Source: Gracilaria gracilis (taxonomy: Eukaryota; Rhodophyta; Florideophyceae; Gracilariales; Gracilariaceae). From it: a stretch of DNA of 64,000 bases. Where the stretch lies: contig JARGSG010000041.1 in NCBI GenBank assembly GCA_030374805.1, positions 62,001 to 126,000 on the forward strand, in the 5' to 3' direction. The translations under genes were made by a program, and so were the position numbers. Positions 30,813 through 40,950 of this stretch are shown here, in pieces. Each line of letters starts with the position of its first letter. Within the stretch, counting starts at the first letter, position 1. The notes below the pieces were generated by a model that did no database searches, was not told the origin of the DNA, and saw only the letters and a list, made by a program, of their open reading frames with translations.

Positions 30813-32003
30813 TCAAAGCTCCTGCTTTGCATATTCTGAATCGCTGTTGCGAGCACGCTCTGAATTGCGTCCAGCACTATCATCTCCGCTGTAATCCGCA
30901 TTCGGTGCCTTCCACGTGAGCGCTGGAGCGTCGTCATCGCCACGGAATAAAGCGTTCCACTTTTCACTCAAAGCGTTTCTGGTCACAACGAGGCTTTCCG
31001 CATGGTCAACGGCCTGTTTGACCATCCACTTGTGAAGCTCGCCCTGTTGCTTCAGCGATAAACGGTTGCGCTTGAATATGGGTTTCCGAGCGGTCACTGT
31101 GTCGTACTCGTCACAACGACCTACGCACCACAACATGCTACACTTGCACGGTTTCGTCCCGATTTTAACTTTGGAAGTGCTGGTTTCGTATCCCGCAATG
31201 TCTTCCCCGGCCTTCACGTTCACGCCAGCGACCATGGCACAAGTAGAGTATCTATCGGAAAGCAACACTTCACCGCCGTTGTATTTGGTGTTCCAATAGG
31301 CCAAGTAACTGAACGCGGTGCCAGAGTCTTCTATATCGGAGGACGTATCCTGTCCCGTACCTACAGCATCGATTCCTCTAATGACGGCACTTGCGACGAT
31401 ACGGTCACGAGCGGCGCTCGGTATTTCATAAAGCTGAGCGCGAAGAGCCTCTCTAACCTCCGTCACTGTAGGGCCCTTCACACATGTAGCCTGTGCATAG
31501 AGCTTCAGGCCGCTAACGGAGAGATCGTCAATGTGCTGCACTTTGTTGTTGATCGCTTCGTTGCGAGCAAACCGTTTTAGATCTTTCACAGGATCATTTG
31601 ATCGACCCGATTGTGTGCAATATAACGCAAAAATACTCACGGGCAGCACAACCATCATGAGCATTGTGACTCTCACAAGCAAACGAACGGCCGACGCGCC
31701 AAAGTCCGCAGCAGCTGCCGTTCCGCCCGAGGCAGGCGTTTGGTACACAACGGGCATTGGAGTGGGCACGGCGTGAAGATGTCCCGAATGCGTGCGTGGG
31801 GCGCTGCTGCAATTAGCGGTAGCATAGGAATGTGGGAACGCCATTGGCTGTGGTGGAGACGGCTTCTGCATTGGGACAGGGTGCGATGACGCCTCGTACA
31901 AGCTGCCGGCGATGGGCGGTAAATCCCGCCGCTCCGAAGAGCTCTCAGCGTCGAGCGCGGTTGAAGTCGCCCTCACACGGGCCATTTCGTTCTGAGAAGG
32001 CAT
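30813..32003 (-). CDS. Single-pass membrane protein, unknown function
   Basis: ATG at 32003 begins MPSQNEMARV. The next in-frame codon upstream that could start is not ATG. The 396-residue product has a Pro/Ser/His-rich N-terminal segment of about 105 residues, one transmembrane helix at about 108-128 (RVTMLMMVVLPVSIFALYC), and a folded domain with six or more cysteines (a CKCSMLWCVGRCDEYD cluster). The tail is acidic and Ser-rich. A type II surface protein is likely. No family recognised. It converges with the His-rich gene at 29536-30492. Confidence 0.6.
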   Translation of the reverse strand: MPSQNEMARVRATSTALDAESSSERRDLPPIAGSLYEASSHPVPMQKPSPPQPMAFPHSYATANCSSAPRTHSGHLHAVPTPMPVVYQTPASGGTAAAADFGASAVRLLVRVTMLMMVVLPVSIFALYCTQSGRSNDPVKDLKRFARNEAINNKVQHIDDLSVSGLKLYAQATCVKGPTVTEVREALRAQLYEIPSAARDRIVASAVIRGIDAVGTGQDTSSDIEDSGTAFSYLAYWNTKYNGGEVLLSDRYSTCAMVAGVNVKAGEDIAGYETSTSKVKIGTKPCKCSMLWCVGRCDEYDTVTARKPIFKRNRLSLKQQGELHKWMVKQAVDHAESLVVTRNALSEKWNALFRGDDDAPALTWKAPNADYSGDDSAGRNSERARNSDSEYAKQEL

Positions 32004-33899
32004 CGAGACAGTCAAGAGCCACTATGACCCAATGTGAGCTCAGGGCCCGAAGTTGGTAGCGGGGGACAAGAGCGGATGTGGTGATGAAGAGCAATTATTT
32101 GGATGTGGCGTTGCGCTTTTCTCTTCCTTTTCAGCAGTTCCAACCGTTGAACGCAAATGGACACCCAAATTCACAGAGTGCGCAGTTGGCACTGCCAACT
32201 GCGCACTCTGTGCCAACTTGGCACCTCGCAGCATCTCGATGAGTCCAACTGGACCGCATGAAGTTGCCACATGGCCGAACACTGTGTAGTTTACACACAA
32301 TACAAGTTGGAAACGGTGGTTTATTGGAGCGAGTAAACTTTACGGGAGCGTGACGTTCAGAAGCTCTGAAATCAGAATCATCTGATCCGATTATAACTCG
32401 TCTTAATTTGTTTCCCATTGTGCTCGCACTGAAACGGCTTATCTGCGCTACAAGTCATTACAGGACAATAGTAACTATTGTCGTGCTGCGGACTGCACTG
32501 GATAGAACGTTGGAGATACAATTCAGCTCATGCAGGAGATTCCCTGATCCTAGTGCGAACGCGGGCAAGTGATAGCTGCCTACAGTAGATGTATGCTCCT
32601 CGCGACTTCGTGGGTGGCAGCTACACGTAGTGCCGCACTACTAGTGCGTGGGTGACCACCGCAACAGCCCTGAACAAGCGTCCGAGGAGAGTCTGGGAGG
32701 CCCCAGACTCTCTACTTAACGAGCCGAGAATGGCCCAGTAAACGAAGAAGACCCGGGCAGAGGTCTGATTGAACTCCTTGGGCCCTCGCCTTCCTCCGCT
32801 TTCTACAACTATGACGTACGCTCCAGTGACGCTCTCCAGCCTACAGCCATACATTGACCTGTGCGAGGTGCTGTTTGACTTCTTGCGCCCTAGGCGCACC
32901 GATCACCAACGCTCTGAGTTGCGTGTTTAACCCCTATAACCGACGGCGGGGACAAGGATTATCAACAGGCTGAAGGCGACGTGCTCTTCCTTGTACTCGA
33001 AATCTTGCAAGCCTTCGTCGAGTGCTCCCCAGACGATGCTCACTGCCGGACTTTCATATCCTTCATCAAAAGACGACCGGAAGCGCACACACCGGCTCGG
33101 AATTCGAAAGGAACATAGCCGCGAGAACGTACCACAGCCTCTCTAAATCAGTTGGTATTTTGCGATTTAGGCTGATACATCTTAAACGTCAACGATTCTG
33201 TAGAACTCGATTCTCTGTCTCTGTTAGAAGGCCAGTCACTGTTGAGGTTCGAAGTTAATGCTTTCTTGTTCGGCACATTTACAAAGAGAGAAGAACTGCT
33301 CGGTGCAGCTTGAGGAAGAAGAAGCAAATGTAGGTTCCAGAGTCTGGAATGCAGATGTGCGAAGACACGTGGAACCTTCCAGCGTTGCTGATGGCAATGC
33401 CATCATGGCATGGAGCTCTTGCTCTTCGTTAGCATTGTTGGACGGCATGAAACGTACAAGCGAACACGCTGTAAGCTTTGTGTGCCAGTTTGGCACGCAC
33501 CGATTGAGAAAGCAACACACTGTAAAGGGGCTGTAGGCTTGCGCAAGTGCGTCGCAGCAGCCACGGGCGGTGTGCCGTCGAGCGCGGCGACGAGAGCTCT
33601 GCGAGCACGGCGCAGCCGAGTTACACCGCCATGAGAGCGCACACGCACAAGCGTGGAACAAAAAGTGGCTGTGCGTCAGCGTGAAACAAGCATGCGCATC
33701 GCTCGTGCATGCACAACGAGAACAGTGCCACACAGACGGGCCCGTTTGCGTGAAGCTCACCGCCATATCTCTCAGCCATGTCAATGGGAGACACACCCAC
33801 CGCACGAAGCGCACATTGCGTATCACTTTTGAGAGGAGCGTGTCGCTTTGTACTGAAGCTCGACAAGTGAATTGTGTCTGCCATAGCGGTTAACAACTG
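32004..33899. other. Gene-free stretch with palindromes
   Basis: 1.9 kb. It holds a perfect palindrome at 32172-32212 and a smaller one (TGCCAACTTGGCA, 32211-32223). No ORF here has domain-like character. Confidence 0.4.
32172..32212. repeat. Perfect 20-bp inverted repeat with 1-nt centre
   Basis: The arm CACAGAGTGCGCAGTTGGCA is followed by C and then its exact reverse complement. The inner part TTGGCACTGCCAA resembles a spaced TTGGC/GCCAA dyad. Confidence 0.9.
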
Positions 33900-33907
33900 T
33901 ATAAAAG
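33900..33907 (+). promoter_or_regulatory. TATA box of the His/Cys-rich gene
   Basis: TATAAAAG lies 165 bp before the ATG at 34072, with no competing start in better context. Confidence 0.45.
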
Positions 33908-34071
33908 CAATCCGAACGTACAGTTTCTCCACGCCAGCCGCGTCCGTTGTTCTCAACTGTGAGCTACCGCCAACTCATTCTACTATACGCCTTTTTCGTC
34001 ATCCTTTTCCGAAGACTATCCGTTGTTCTTACCGATATACTCTCCGCCGTCAAAATCGCTTCTACAGAACC

Positions 34072-34446
34072 ATGTTGACGTATGTGTGGTGCGCAGCTCC
34101 CTATACGTGCATGAGAGCAAATCGCGTCTGGTGCAGTTGTGCGCACGGAAGCCGCCACTCGCACGGAAACTGCCACTCGCACGGAAACTGCCATTCGCAG
34201 GGAAACAGCCATTCGCACACCAACTGCCATTCGATGGGCAATCATCATTCGCAAGCCAATCATCATTCGCAAGCCAATCATCATTCGCACGGCCAACATC
34301 ATTCGCACGGCCAACATCATTCGCACGGTAAATGCCATCTTCATAACAAGCGACATGCGCACGGTCACTGCGTGAAGGCCGCGCAGCCCAACTTCTGTGG
34401 GCAAGGTTCTGGAAATGAAACGAATCAAGCACAAAACGAAGGATAA
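34072..34446 (+). CDS. Small His/Cys-rich repeat protein
   Basis: ATG at 34072, 124 residues. A short Cys-containing N-terminus precedes 11-13 hexapeptide units (HSHGNC, then HHSQAN, then HHSHGQ), so His makes up roughly a third of the middle. Cys appears in the first units and is lost in the later ones. A Gly/Asn/Gln tail ends the protein. No obvious signal peptide. Metal binding is very likely from composition. It differs from the repeat protein at 29536 in unit length (6 against 13 residues), so similarity is by composition, not descent. Confidence 0.55.
   Translation: MLTYVWCAAPYTCMRANRVWCSCAHGSRHSHGNCHSHGNCHSQGNSHSHTNCHSMGNHHSQANHHSQANHHSHGQHHSHGQHHSHGKCHLHNKRHAHGHCVKAAQPNFCGQGSGNETNQAQNEG
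34142..34335 (+). repeat. 18-bp tandem repeats
   Basis: About eleven imperfect 18-bp units such as GGAAACTGCCACTCGCAC and GGCCAACATCATTCGCAC encode the hexapeptides. Identical neighbours (at 34240-34330) show local unit copying. Confidence 0.85.
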
Positions 34447-35087
34447 AAACATGAAAGTCCCTTCTCGTTAACTATGAAACTTTGGTCTGCACCTGCATTC
34501 CCATGATTCACTTGCAAACGCTTCCACATTCTTGCGTACTTGACGGGGCAACAAGTCTAGCTGGCTTATGATACGGAACCAAACTGCCACTTTGTTCAAT
34601 AAATCTGATTTGCATGTGTTTTGCTTTATGCGTTCGAGCTCTCGTTTCTATCTCCACAATCTGACAGCTAGTTGCACATCATGCTCGACTTTATCATCTG
34701 CTTCGTCTGTCTTCGCCTGTAGCAAACCAACCCGAGCCCTGCCACGAATACAAAACAAGCCCCAACGTGGAAAGATTGAAGTAAGAAGTGCGTTGAATTT
34801 TAAGTAAAGACCACTATTCTTGAAGACTAAAGACTGAAGACTGAAGAGTATGATGAGTTCATTCTTTGCACCGGCCGCACTTCCTGAAGGAGGACGGTTG
34901 TTGGAATGAGCGGCGGCTTGGCAACGGACGTCTGCGGCGGCGGTTTGTTTTCCTAGTGCGCCTGCGGGCTGTTCTTTACAAGCGTTTATTCACTGTGAAT
35001 GCACGGTGAATGAAAATGTGGCATTTTCTTTCCAATGTGTGTACACGACGAAGAGGGTGGACACGTATGTATGTGGACTGTGTGGAC

Positions 35088-35130
35088 ACGCCGAATACCG
35101 CCGTGGACACGCGGAATATCGCCGTGGACA
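35088..35130 (+). repeat. 21-bp tandem repeat
   Basis: GTGGACACGCCGAATACCGCC is followed by a copy with four changes and then a partial third unit. Confidence 0.7.
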
Positions 35131-35205
35131 CGTGTGCATTTGTACTGCGTATGTGGACTGCTGCGGGAAGCGGAGCGTTGACGGCATCAACTTGATGCGT
35201 TGTGC

Positions 35206-35305
35206 GGGGAGTTTGCTGCGTGTACCGTTGGTACCAACGGTAGCCGCGGTACCGTTGGTACCAACGGTAGCCGTTGGTACCAACGGTACACGCAGCAAAC
35301 TCCCC
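35206..35305. repeat. 100-bp palindrome built from TACCGTTGGTACCAACGGTA
   Basis: Outer arms GGGGAGTTTGCTGCGTG and the reverse complement at 35289-35305 enclose three copies of the 20-bp self-complementary unit TACCGTTGGTACCAACGGTA (the third lacks two bases), separated by GCCG-type spacers. The whole can form a cruciform. Confidence 0.85.
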
Positions 35306-35465
35306 AACCGTAGGCGCTCAATGGATATGACGTCAAGCGCGTCCACGCCTTGGAGGCGGCTCCACGTACCAAGGGTATCTACTCGCCACGCATGCGCACT
35401 CGAGCGGGTAAGCGCAAGTCATTCAAAGCAACAACATGCGATGGGCCCGGCACGACAAGACGCCA

Positions 35466-35493
35466 TTTCCGGAATCCGGAATCCGGAATCCGG
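35466..35493 (+). repeat. 7-bp microrepeat (CCGGAAT)n
   Basis: Three to four perfect units. Confidence 0.8.
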
Positions 35494-36604
35494 ATCAAGT
35501 CGTGCAAGTTTCAGTTGGAAACTTGTGCTTTGCATACATACAGCTTGCAGCAACAACAGCTGCACGCGTACCATTTGCCATTGCTCTTAAAGATCATCGC
35601 AAGCAAATCGTCAGTGCGGTGGTGCGGAGCGGAATCGGGCGCGCGCGCTCGCGCACGGAAACCGCGCCCGCCGCCGTTTGCGCTTGTATCTGCGGTGCGA
35701 TACGCGTGTAGGCGAATGCATTGCTACTGTAAAGTTTCCGCAATTACACAACGACTCAACGCGACGAGTGCGGGAATGCAACTCGATTTCGGCGCGTGCG
35801 CCGCACGAACACAACCGTAACTTACATACAAGGGTATTATATACAGCGGCCGTTGTGGATAGGTTATGTCATGTCGAGCATGTGCGAGCGACGCACACGC
35901 GCACCACAGTGCGTCGCCCACGCTGTGTGTCAGCATCGCGCCAATGGGCCGCCCGACCGCGCCGCCGGCGCCCACTGCGCTCGCGCACCATCACATCGTG
36001 GCCGTTGGTCATCTCTCAGGAGCACATGACGTTCACCAACAAACTGCCGTTGGCAACACACCGTGCTATAATATTGTTATTCTTCGACGCAAGCCCTGGC
36101 CCTCTTGGCGCCACGCATCCCTGGCAACAGCATCATCACTATAAGTTACTTTTTAGGCCTAACTTAATCATCACACGCCCGCGTCGCGCCGCCGTCATAC
36201 ACCACCGCGATTCGATACGGATAATAGCCGCACGGGTAACAAGGTGCGCGCGCGTGCCCTCCCCCTACCACTTTGCGTCATATTATTATACAGCCAAAGT
36301 TGGCCTCGTGCGTGCTTTCAAGCCACTGCTTCCTTCATAAACTTTATAATCTTTGTCAAGCCCAAAATCAACCCCTATCAGCCGTTCTTGCAAGCTGCCG
36401 AGCCACGAGCGTGCCTCGTCGCCAATCACATGGGCTGCAATAGTCTGTATGCTGTTCACAAGCGGACGCCTCAGCTGAAACCCTTGATGGCTCGTCGTCG
36501 CTTAATTCGCGCCAGCGGCCCCTCTTAGAATACCAAACCCAAACACGCCTTGAAACTGTGAACCTTCCCAATGGGACTTCCCATGTGTACGCCAGCAGAC
36601 CGAC

Positions 36605-36709
36605 ACTCAAACTGCTGAGTTTGAAATGGCTTCGCTTACATATCACGGTTGCGAATTGCAATTTGCAATCCGCCCTAAGCGAAGCCTTTTTCAACTCAGC
36701 AGTTTGAGT
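36605..36709. repeat. Hairpin element, about 34-bp arms
   Basis: The left arm ACTCAAACTGCTGAGTTTGA continues into GGCTTCGCTTA. The right arm at 36676-36709 is its reverse complement with a few mismatches. It may be a small MITE inserted about 220 bp before the next gene. Confidence 0.7.
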
Positions 36710-36831
36710 TATTATAGCTCCTGCTGTACATAAACTGCACGTTTCGCCGCACAGCAACCACCGCTTTAATTCGCTCGCGTTATTAGGAACGTATGTCATA
36801 CGATCAACTGTCAACTCCCTCGTCCAAGTCC

Positions 36832-36838
36832 TATAAAA
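36832..36838 (+). promoter_or_regulatory. TATA box of Pro/Gly-rich secreted protein gene
   Basis: TATAAAA lies 91 bp before the ATG at 36929. The start has good context (CGCCATGG). Confidence 0.55.
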
Positions 36839-36928
36839 ACCCTCATCCGTGACCCCCGACGATTCCCGCTCAGATCATCGCGCGCTCTCTCCATCCCTCG
36901 CCCGACCTTTCCGATACTTGCAATCGCC

Positions 36929-37204
36929 ATGGCATCTTCATCCGCTTTCTTGGCCGTTTTGGCCTTATTCTTCGTTTCTTCGATTGCCGCTCCGGTTTCC
37001 CGCACCGGTTACTACAAGCCGCCGCAAGTGCCTGACCCAACTCCCGCTCCCACCCCAGAACCCACTCCCGCTCCCACCCCAGAACCCACTCCCGCTCCCA
37101 CCCCAGAACCCACTCCCGCTCCCACCCCAGAACCCACTTCTGAGCCCATTCCAGATCACCCATACAAGCCGAAGGGCAAACCTCCAGCTCCGGCTCCGGC
37201 CCCA

Positions 37205-37248
<44 letters not shown>

Positions 37249-37330
37249 ACCTGCACCGGCTCCGGCTCCAGCCCCTGCACCCGCTCCGACTCCGGCTCCG
37301 GCTCCGGCTCCGGCTCCAGCCCCTGCACCC

Positions 37331-37365
<35 letters not shown>

Positions 37366-37780
37366 AGCCCCTGCACCCGCTCCGGCTCCAGCCCCTGCAC
37401 CCGCTCCGGCTCCAGCCCCCGCACCAGCTCCCGCACCAGTTTTCCCGATTGTCTTCCCTGTGTTTGACTTCGGGACAGCCATTGGGGGCACGGGTGGTGC
37501 TGGTGGAAGTGCGAGCGCTATTGGTGCCATCGTTACTGCCGGAATTGGCGGCGCTGGTGTCTCTGGAGGTGGTGACCTTCTGAACGGTGGACTCGTGGCT
37601 GGTGGAACCGGTTTCGCTACTCCTAACGTAGCCAATGGCGGAGCCGGTACAGTCATCGGAGATGGAAGTATTGTCGGAAGCTTCAGTAACGCCGCCGTCG
37701 CAGGTTCTGGTGGACCTGGAGGGGCTGCATCTGCTGGAGGGTTCCCGGGCGGCTTTGGAGGTAAAGGTGGCAAGTACTAG
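36929..37780 (+). CDS. Secreted Pro-Ala-repeat / Gly-rich protein
   Basis: ATG at 36929, 283 residues. The signal peptide MASSSAFLAVLALFFVSSIAA is followed by PVSRTGYYKPP. Four PTPAPTPE octapeptides (24-bp repeats) come next, then a Pro-Ala (PA)n region of about 85 residues, then a Gly/Ala-rich domain of about 110 residues. The mature N-terminus and the Gly-rich domain match the protein encoded at 40439-40822 (PVSRGYYY, AIGG, VTAGIGGA, G[DT]GFA, ANG, GSF/GKF), so the two are paralogues and the Pro region is an insertion. A wall or extracellular-matrix structural role fits the composition; this is inference. Confidence 0.7.
37033..37135 (+). repeat. 24-bp minisatellite, four units
   Basis: CCCACTCCCGCTCCCACCCC plus AGAA is repeated exactly and encodes PTPAPTPE. 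Confidence 0.9.
37180..37440 (+). repeat. Pro-Ala-coding (CCNGCN)n tract
   Basis: Simple repeat of CCTGCT, CCGGCT and CCAGCC hexamers encoding about 40 Pro-Ala dipeptides. A higher-order unit CCAGCCCCTGCACCCGCTCC recurs. Confidence 0.9.
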
Positions 37781-40438
37781 GCAGGAAGACATGTGATTTT
37801 AATGTAGACCGACTGGTTAACTAGAACGTTGCCGCTATCCCCCTGGTGCCGAAAGTAAAACAACCGCAAATTGATATCCAGTAATGGCTGGTGTTTCCAC
37901 TGAAGATTTTCTCCAAATCCAACCTCGAACTCCATCCAGATCGCTTCCGAACCCCTCTTTCGTAGGGGCAAAACACTCTTTGCATACATGACACAAGGAC
38001 GAACTCGTGAGGCATGGTACTCTACTTTCTCTGAAAATAATTAGTGTAGAATCGTTACTAAAGGTCGAACCGAACGGCTATCCGTCTGAAAATATCCAGT
38101 GTTCTTTGCAAAAAACTACCCAAAATATTCTTGCAGGACCAAGAATGGCCTTGGAGTGAATTGTTATCCAAAAACTTAGTAGCCGAAAAAATATGTTTCC
38201 AAACATTTTGAGTGGCAAATTATCCGTTTCTATCCGTGCGAACAAGATCTAAAGTGCTTGTCCGACTTCGTCCGTTTCAAATACTCTTCTTGTTACTTGG
38301 ATTCTGGAATCTCTTATTTCTGTTCCGGTTCTATTCGTTTCAAACACCTATTCCAACAGTATTATTCGGGTTTTTTCTTCCCGGTCTGGGATTTTGTGTA
38401 CTTAATTTTCAACAATGTATACAGAGCTCTATTGGAAGAAATAAGTAGTTAACAGCTTTCATTTCTTGGAATGTAACAAAAAATCACAGCCAAGAACATA
38501 TCAGGTACACGTGTACCGCGTTAAAGATGCAGCCTTTACATAATTGTTTGAATTCTTCTTATTTTATTTTGCGTTTACCCGTTTGGATTCAATCTGCTTC
38601 ACATATATTTTGATTACGTCCGTTACCAGTTTGATAAAACCGATTCGGTTCTGTTTGAGGATATCTGATATGTTTTTCTTTAATATTTTTCCGTTTGGTG
38701 GAAGGTCGAGATAAAACTGATACCGATCGCTTCTGTATTTTTGTAGTGTTTGTTTTGTCCGAATCTGTCCATTTAAGGACCAAAAGCGGGGTTGTTCTGG
38801 ATAATATTTGTCCGGTTCGACCCCTAATCGTTACCTGCCTGCAGCTCTGCTTAAGTTGCGTCAAGCTTTCCATACTTCATGTAAGAGCCTTCTGCACGAC
38901 ACGTGCAGATGTAACTGAACCTCTGGTACAGTACTCGACAGTGTAATGAAATTCCCGGAAGCCATAAAGTGTTTGTGATGTTCGCGAACCTGAAGCGACA
39001 AATCCTCGGGAGCTTTGAACTTGGCCCACCTATTACCCATGTGATGTGCATATGCACATGTCAGTTCTTGGTTTTAAAATGAGTGAGAGGGTGGGCATCG
39101 AAGTAGGCAAGTCTTAACTTTGGTGTTGCCTAGTCGATTGTTTGCGAAGGCCTGTTATCTTCCAGTTGCCCTGTTGGGGGTTTGGTATTTGTTTTCGATA
39201 TGAAGCACAAGAGGGTCTCTACCTGTCAGGAAATTGGCGAAGATGTGGTGTAGTGGGAGCAAATGGCATTTCAGACGTTTAATTTGCAAGGGTATTTCCC
39301 AAAAAATATTGTTGGCATATAGTTCCATATACCAATGGGACAGGATATAGATACGAAGGCACTACCTTTGACCGAGAAGCGTCTTGCTGAATTGAACTAT
39401 GAAGAAAATGCCAGGAGCACATGTAGACCATATTCTACTCGTTGGTTGCTGTGTCGTACTGGCGATGCACTGCAGCTCTGCAGAAGCGGTGGTGAATCAT
39501 CGAGTGGCGTTCATCGAATGATCAGGAGGCCCTGATGGACAGCTCTCGCAAATGCATCGTCGAAGGTAAGACGGCTGCCCTTGTATCCACGGGACTTTGT
39601 TGCCGTTCGCACATTCGCTCTCAGCAACGCCGAAACAAAGACTGCACAGTAATCACTTGCGGACAGCATCTCGATTCAACTCTGAAGCGCCACGATAAGT
39701 AGCTGTGCGTCCTGTCCACGTCGCATACGAATCATACCAAACGCATATTCGTGGACACGTACATATGTACTAATGCAAATTTCTGTCCATTGCACGCCAC
39801 GTGCGTGTCTACAAAAAGCATTGCTGGCGTGAGCGAAAAACAGCTCGTCGGGGGCGAGTCTCACCCCTTGGCAATGCCCAGTTGGTGAAGGGTTTGTCTA
39901 ACCAACTTCGAGGACTTTGACGACCCCCGATAACCACGGATAAAGCCTTTACAAAAAGGGAAACCACAAGCAAGACCGCCGCCGTGAATTTGGAAATACT
40001 GTCTCAAAAAGTTCCAGTAATTCCAACAATACACCACGTGTAGATGAGGTTCAAACTAGTTCAAACTTCGTTCCCAGCTTTACATTTGTAGGAAGGTGGA
40101 GCTACACGACGAAAGACTTTCAGGGTTGCTGAAGGGTAGCGAAGGTAGGCTTCTAACCCGCACCAAAGCTAACAAGCGTTTCCCGCTTTCTATTCGCAGC
40201 TCTTCAGCTACTATCCATATACAGGCGAAGCTCATTGCGTTCATTTACCTAAAAGAGAGTTTCGTTCGTTTGAGAACTACATTCAAGTAGAACAGATGAA
40301 GCTCTTGCACTTTACCCCATTCGCGTTTTGAAATGGTGCAGATATCCATTCATATATGTATTCCTTCTATGCGAACTACTGTTCCAGTGCTTCTATCGCA
40401 TGAACTTTCCTCGCGATCGACCGTTACGCCAGCCCAAT
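37781..40438. other. Gene-free stretch
   Basis: 2.7 kb, AT-richer. A short ORF at 39335-39535 starts plausibly (MGQDIDTKALPLTEKRLAEL) but then degrades, and I do not support it as a gene. No clear repeats. Confidence 0.4.
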
Positions 40439-40822
40439 CTAGTAGGCATTGGCAGCACCGCCGTTACCGCCGTTACCGCCCTCAGCTTCATTTTCGAACT
40501 TGCCCTTAATAGTTCCCTTGCCCTTAACGATTCCAGCCGCACCGTTTGCAGCAGTGACGACTGCAAAACCGTCCCCACCGGTTTGCTTGCCCTTGATGTT
40601 AAGATTCTTCTTAGTGCCACCCACAGCAGCCCCTCCAATACCAGCAGTCACATCGGCACCTACAGCCACAGCATCTCCTCCATCACCAGCATCCCCGCCG
40701 ATAGCGACAGATTTCTTCCAAGACTTGCGCGGCGGCCCGTAGTAGTAACCGCGGGAGACGGGCCCACCAAGAGCTGCCACGACCAGGAGGGAAGAAATGG
40801 TGATGAGAGCGAACGACTTCAT
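40439..40822 (-). CDS. Small secreted Gly-rich protein, paralogue of 36929-37780
   Basis: ATG at 40822, 127 residues. Signal peptide MKSFALITISSLLVVAALG, then GPVSRGYYYGPPRK, then a Gly/Ala/Val-rich domain ending NGGNGGAANAY. It keeps the PVSR-GYY start and the Gly domain of the 36929 protein but has no Pro-Ala region. The Gly domain has regularly spaced charged residues (KGKGTIKGKFENEAEG). Probably structural and extracellular. Confidence 0.7.
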   Translation of the reverse strand: MKSFALITISSLLVVAALGGPVSRGYYYGPPRKSWKKSVAIGGDAGDGGDAVAVGADVTAGIGGAAVGGTKKNLNIKGKQTGGDGFAVVTAANGAAGIVKGKGTIKGKFENEAEGGNGGNGGAANAY

Positions 40823-40943
40823 ACTGAGAAAGAGAGAGAGCGGCGTTGATGATAGTATTGAGAAAGATATGTAGATTGAGAGATACGATGAGATCGGATG
40901 ATGAAAGAAGCACAGGTCGAATTCCCGACGACTTCAATGGCCC

Positions 40944-40950
40944 TTTTATA
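40944..40950 (-). promoter_or_regulatory. TATA box of small Gly-rich gene
   Basis: TATAAAA on the minus strand, about 120 bp before the ATG at 40822, comparable with the paralogue (91 bp). Confidence 0.5.

Larger units (their letters stand above)
34447..36831. other. Gene-free stretch with palindromes and short repeats
   Basis: 2.4 kb without a supportable gene. It contains a 100-bp palindrome (35206-35305), a 21-bp tandem repeat near 35088, a (CCGGAAT) microrepeat near 35466 and a hairpin element at 36605-36709. Confidence 0.45.

Noticed and set aside
32525-32670. Possible 5S rRNA or 5S-derived SINE (GTGCGTGGGTGACCACC)
   Set aside because: Only one short segment resembles 5S; the rest does not align and no internal promoter is evident.
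36870-37436. Glu-Pro-Leu repeat protein on the minus strand
   Set aside because: A third reading of the same microsatellite; the sense protein has a signal peptide, a TATA box and a paralogue.
36965-37792. Minus-strand ORFs of up to 275 residues opposite the Pro-Ala repeats
   Set aside because: Simple-repeat shadows (Gly-Ala, Arg-Ser, Glu-Pro runs); no signal peptide or conserved features.
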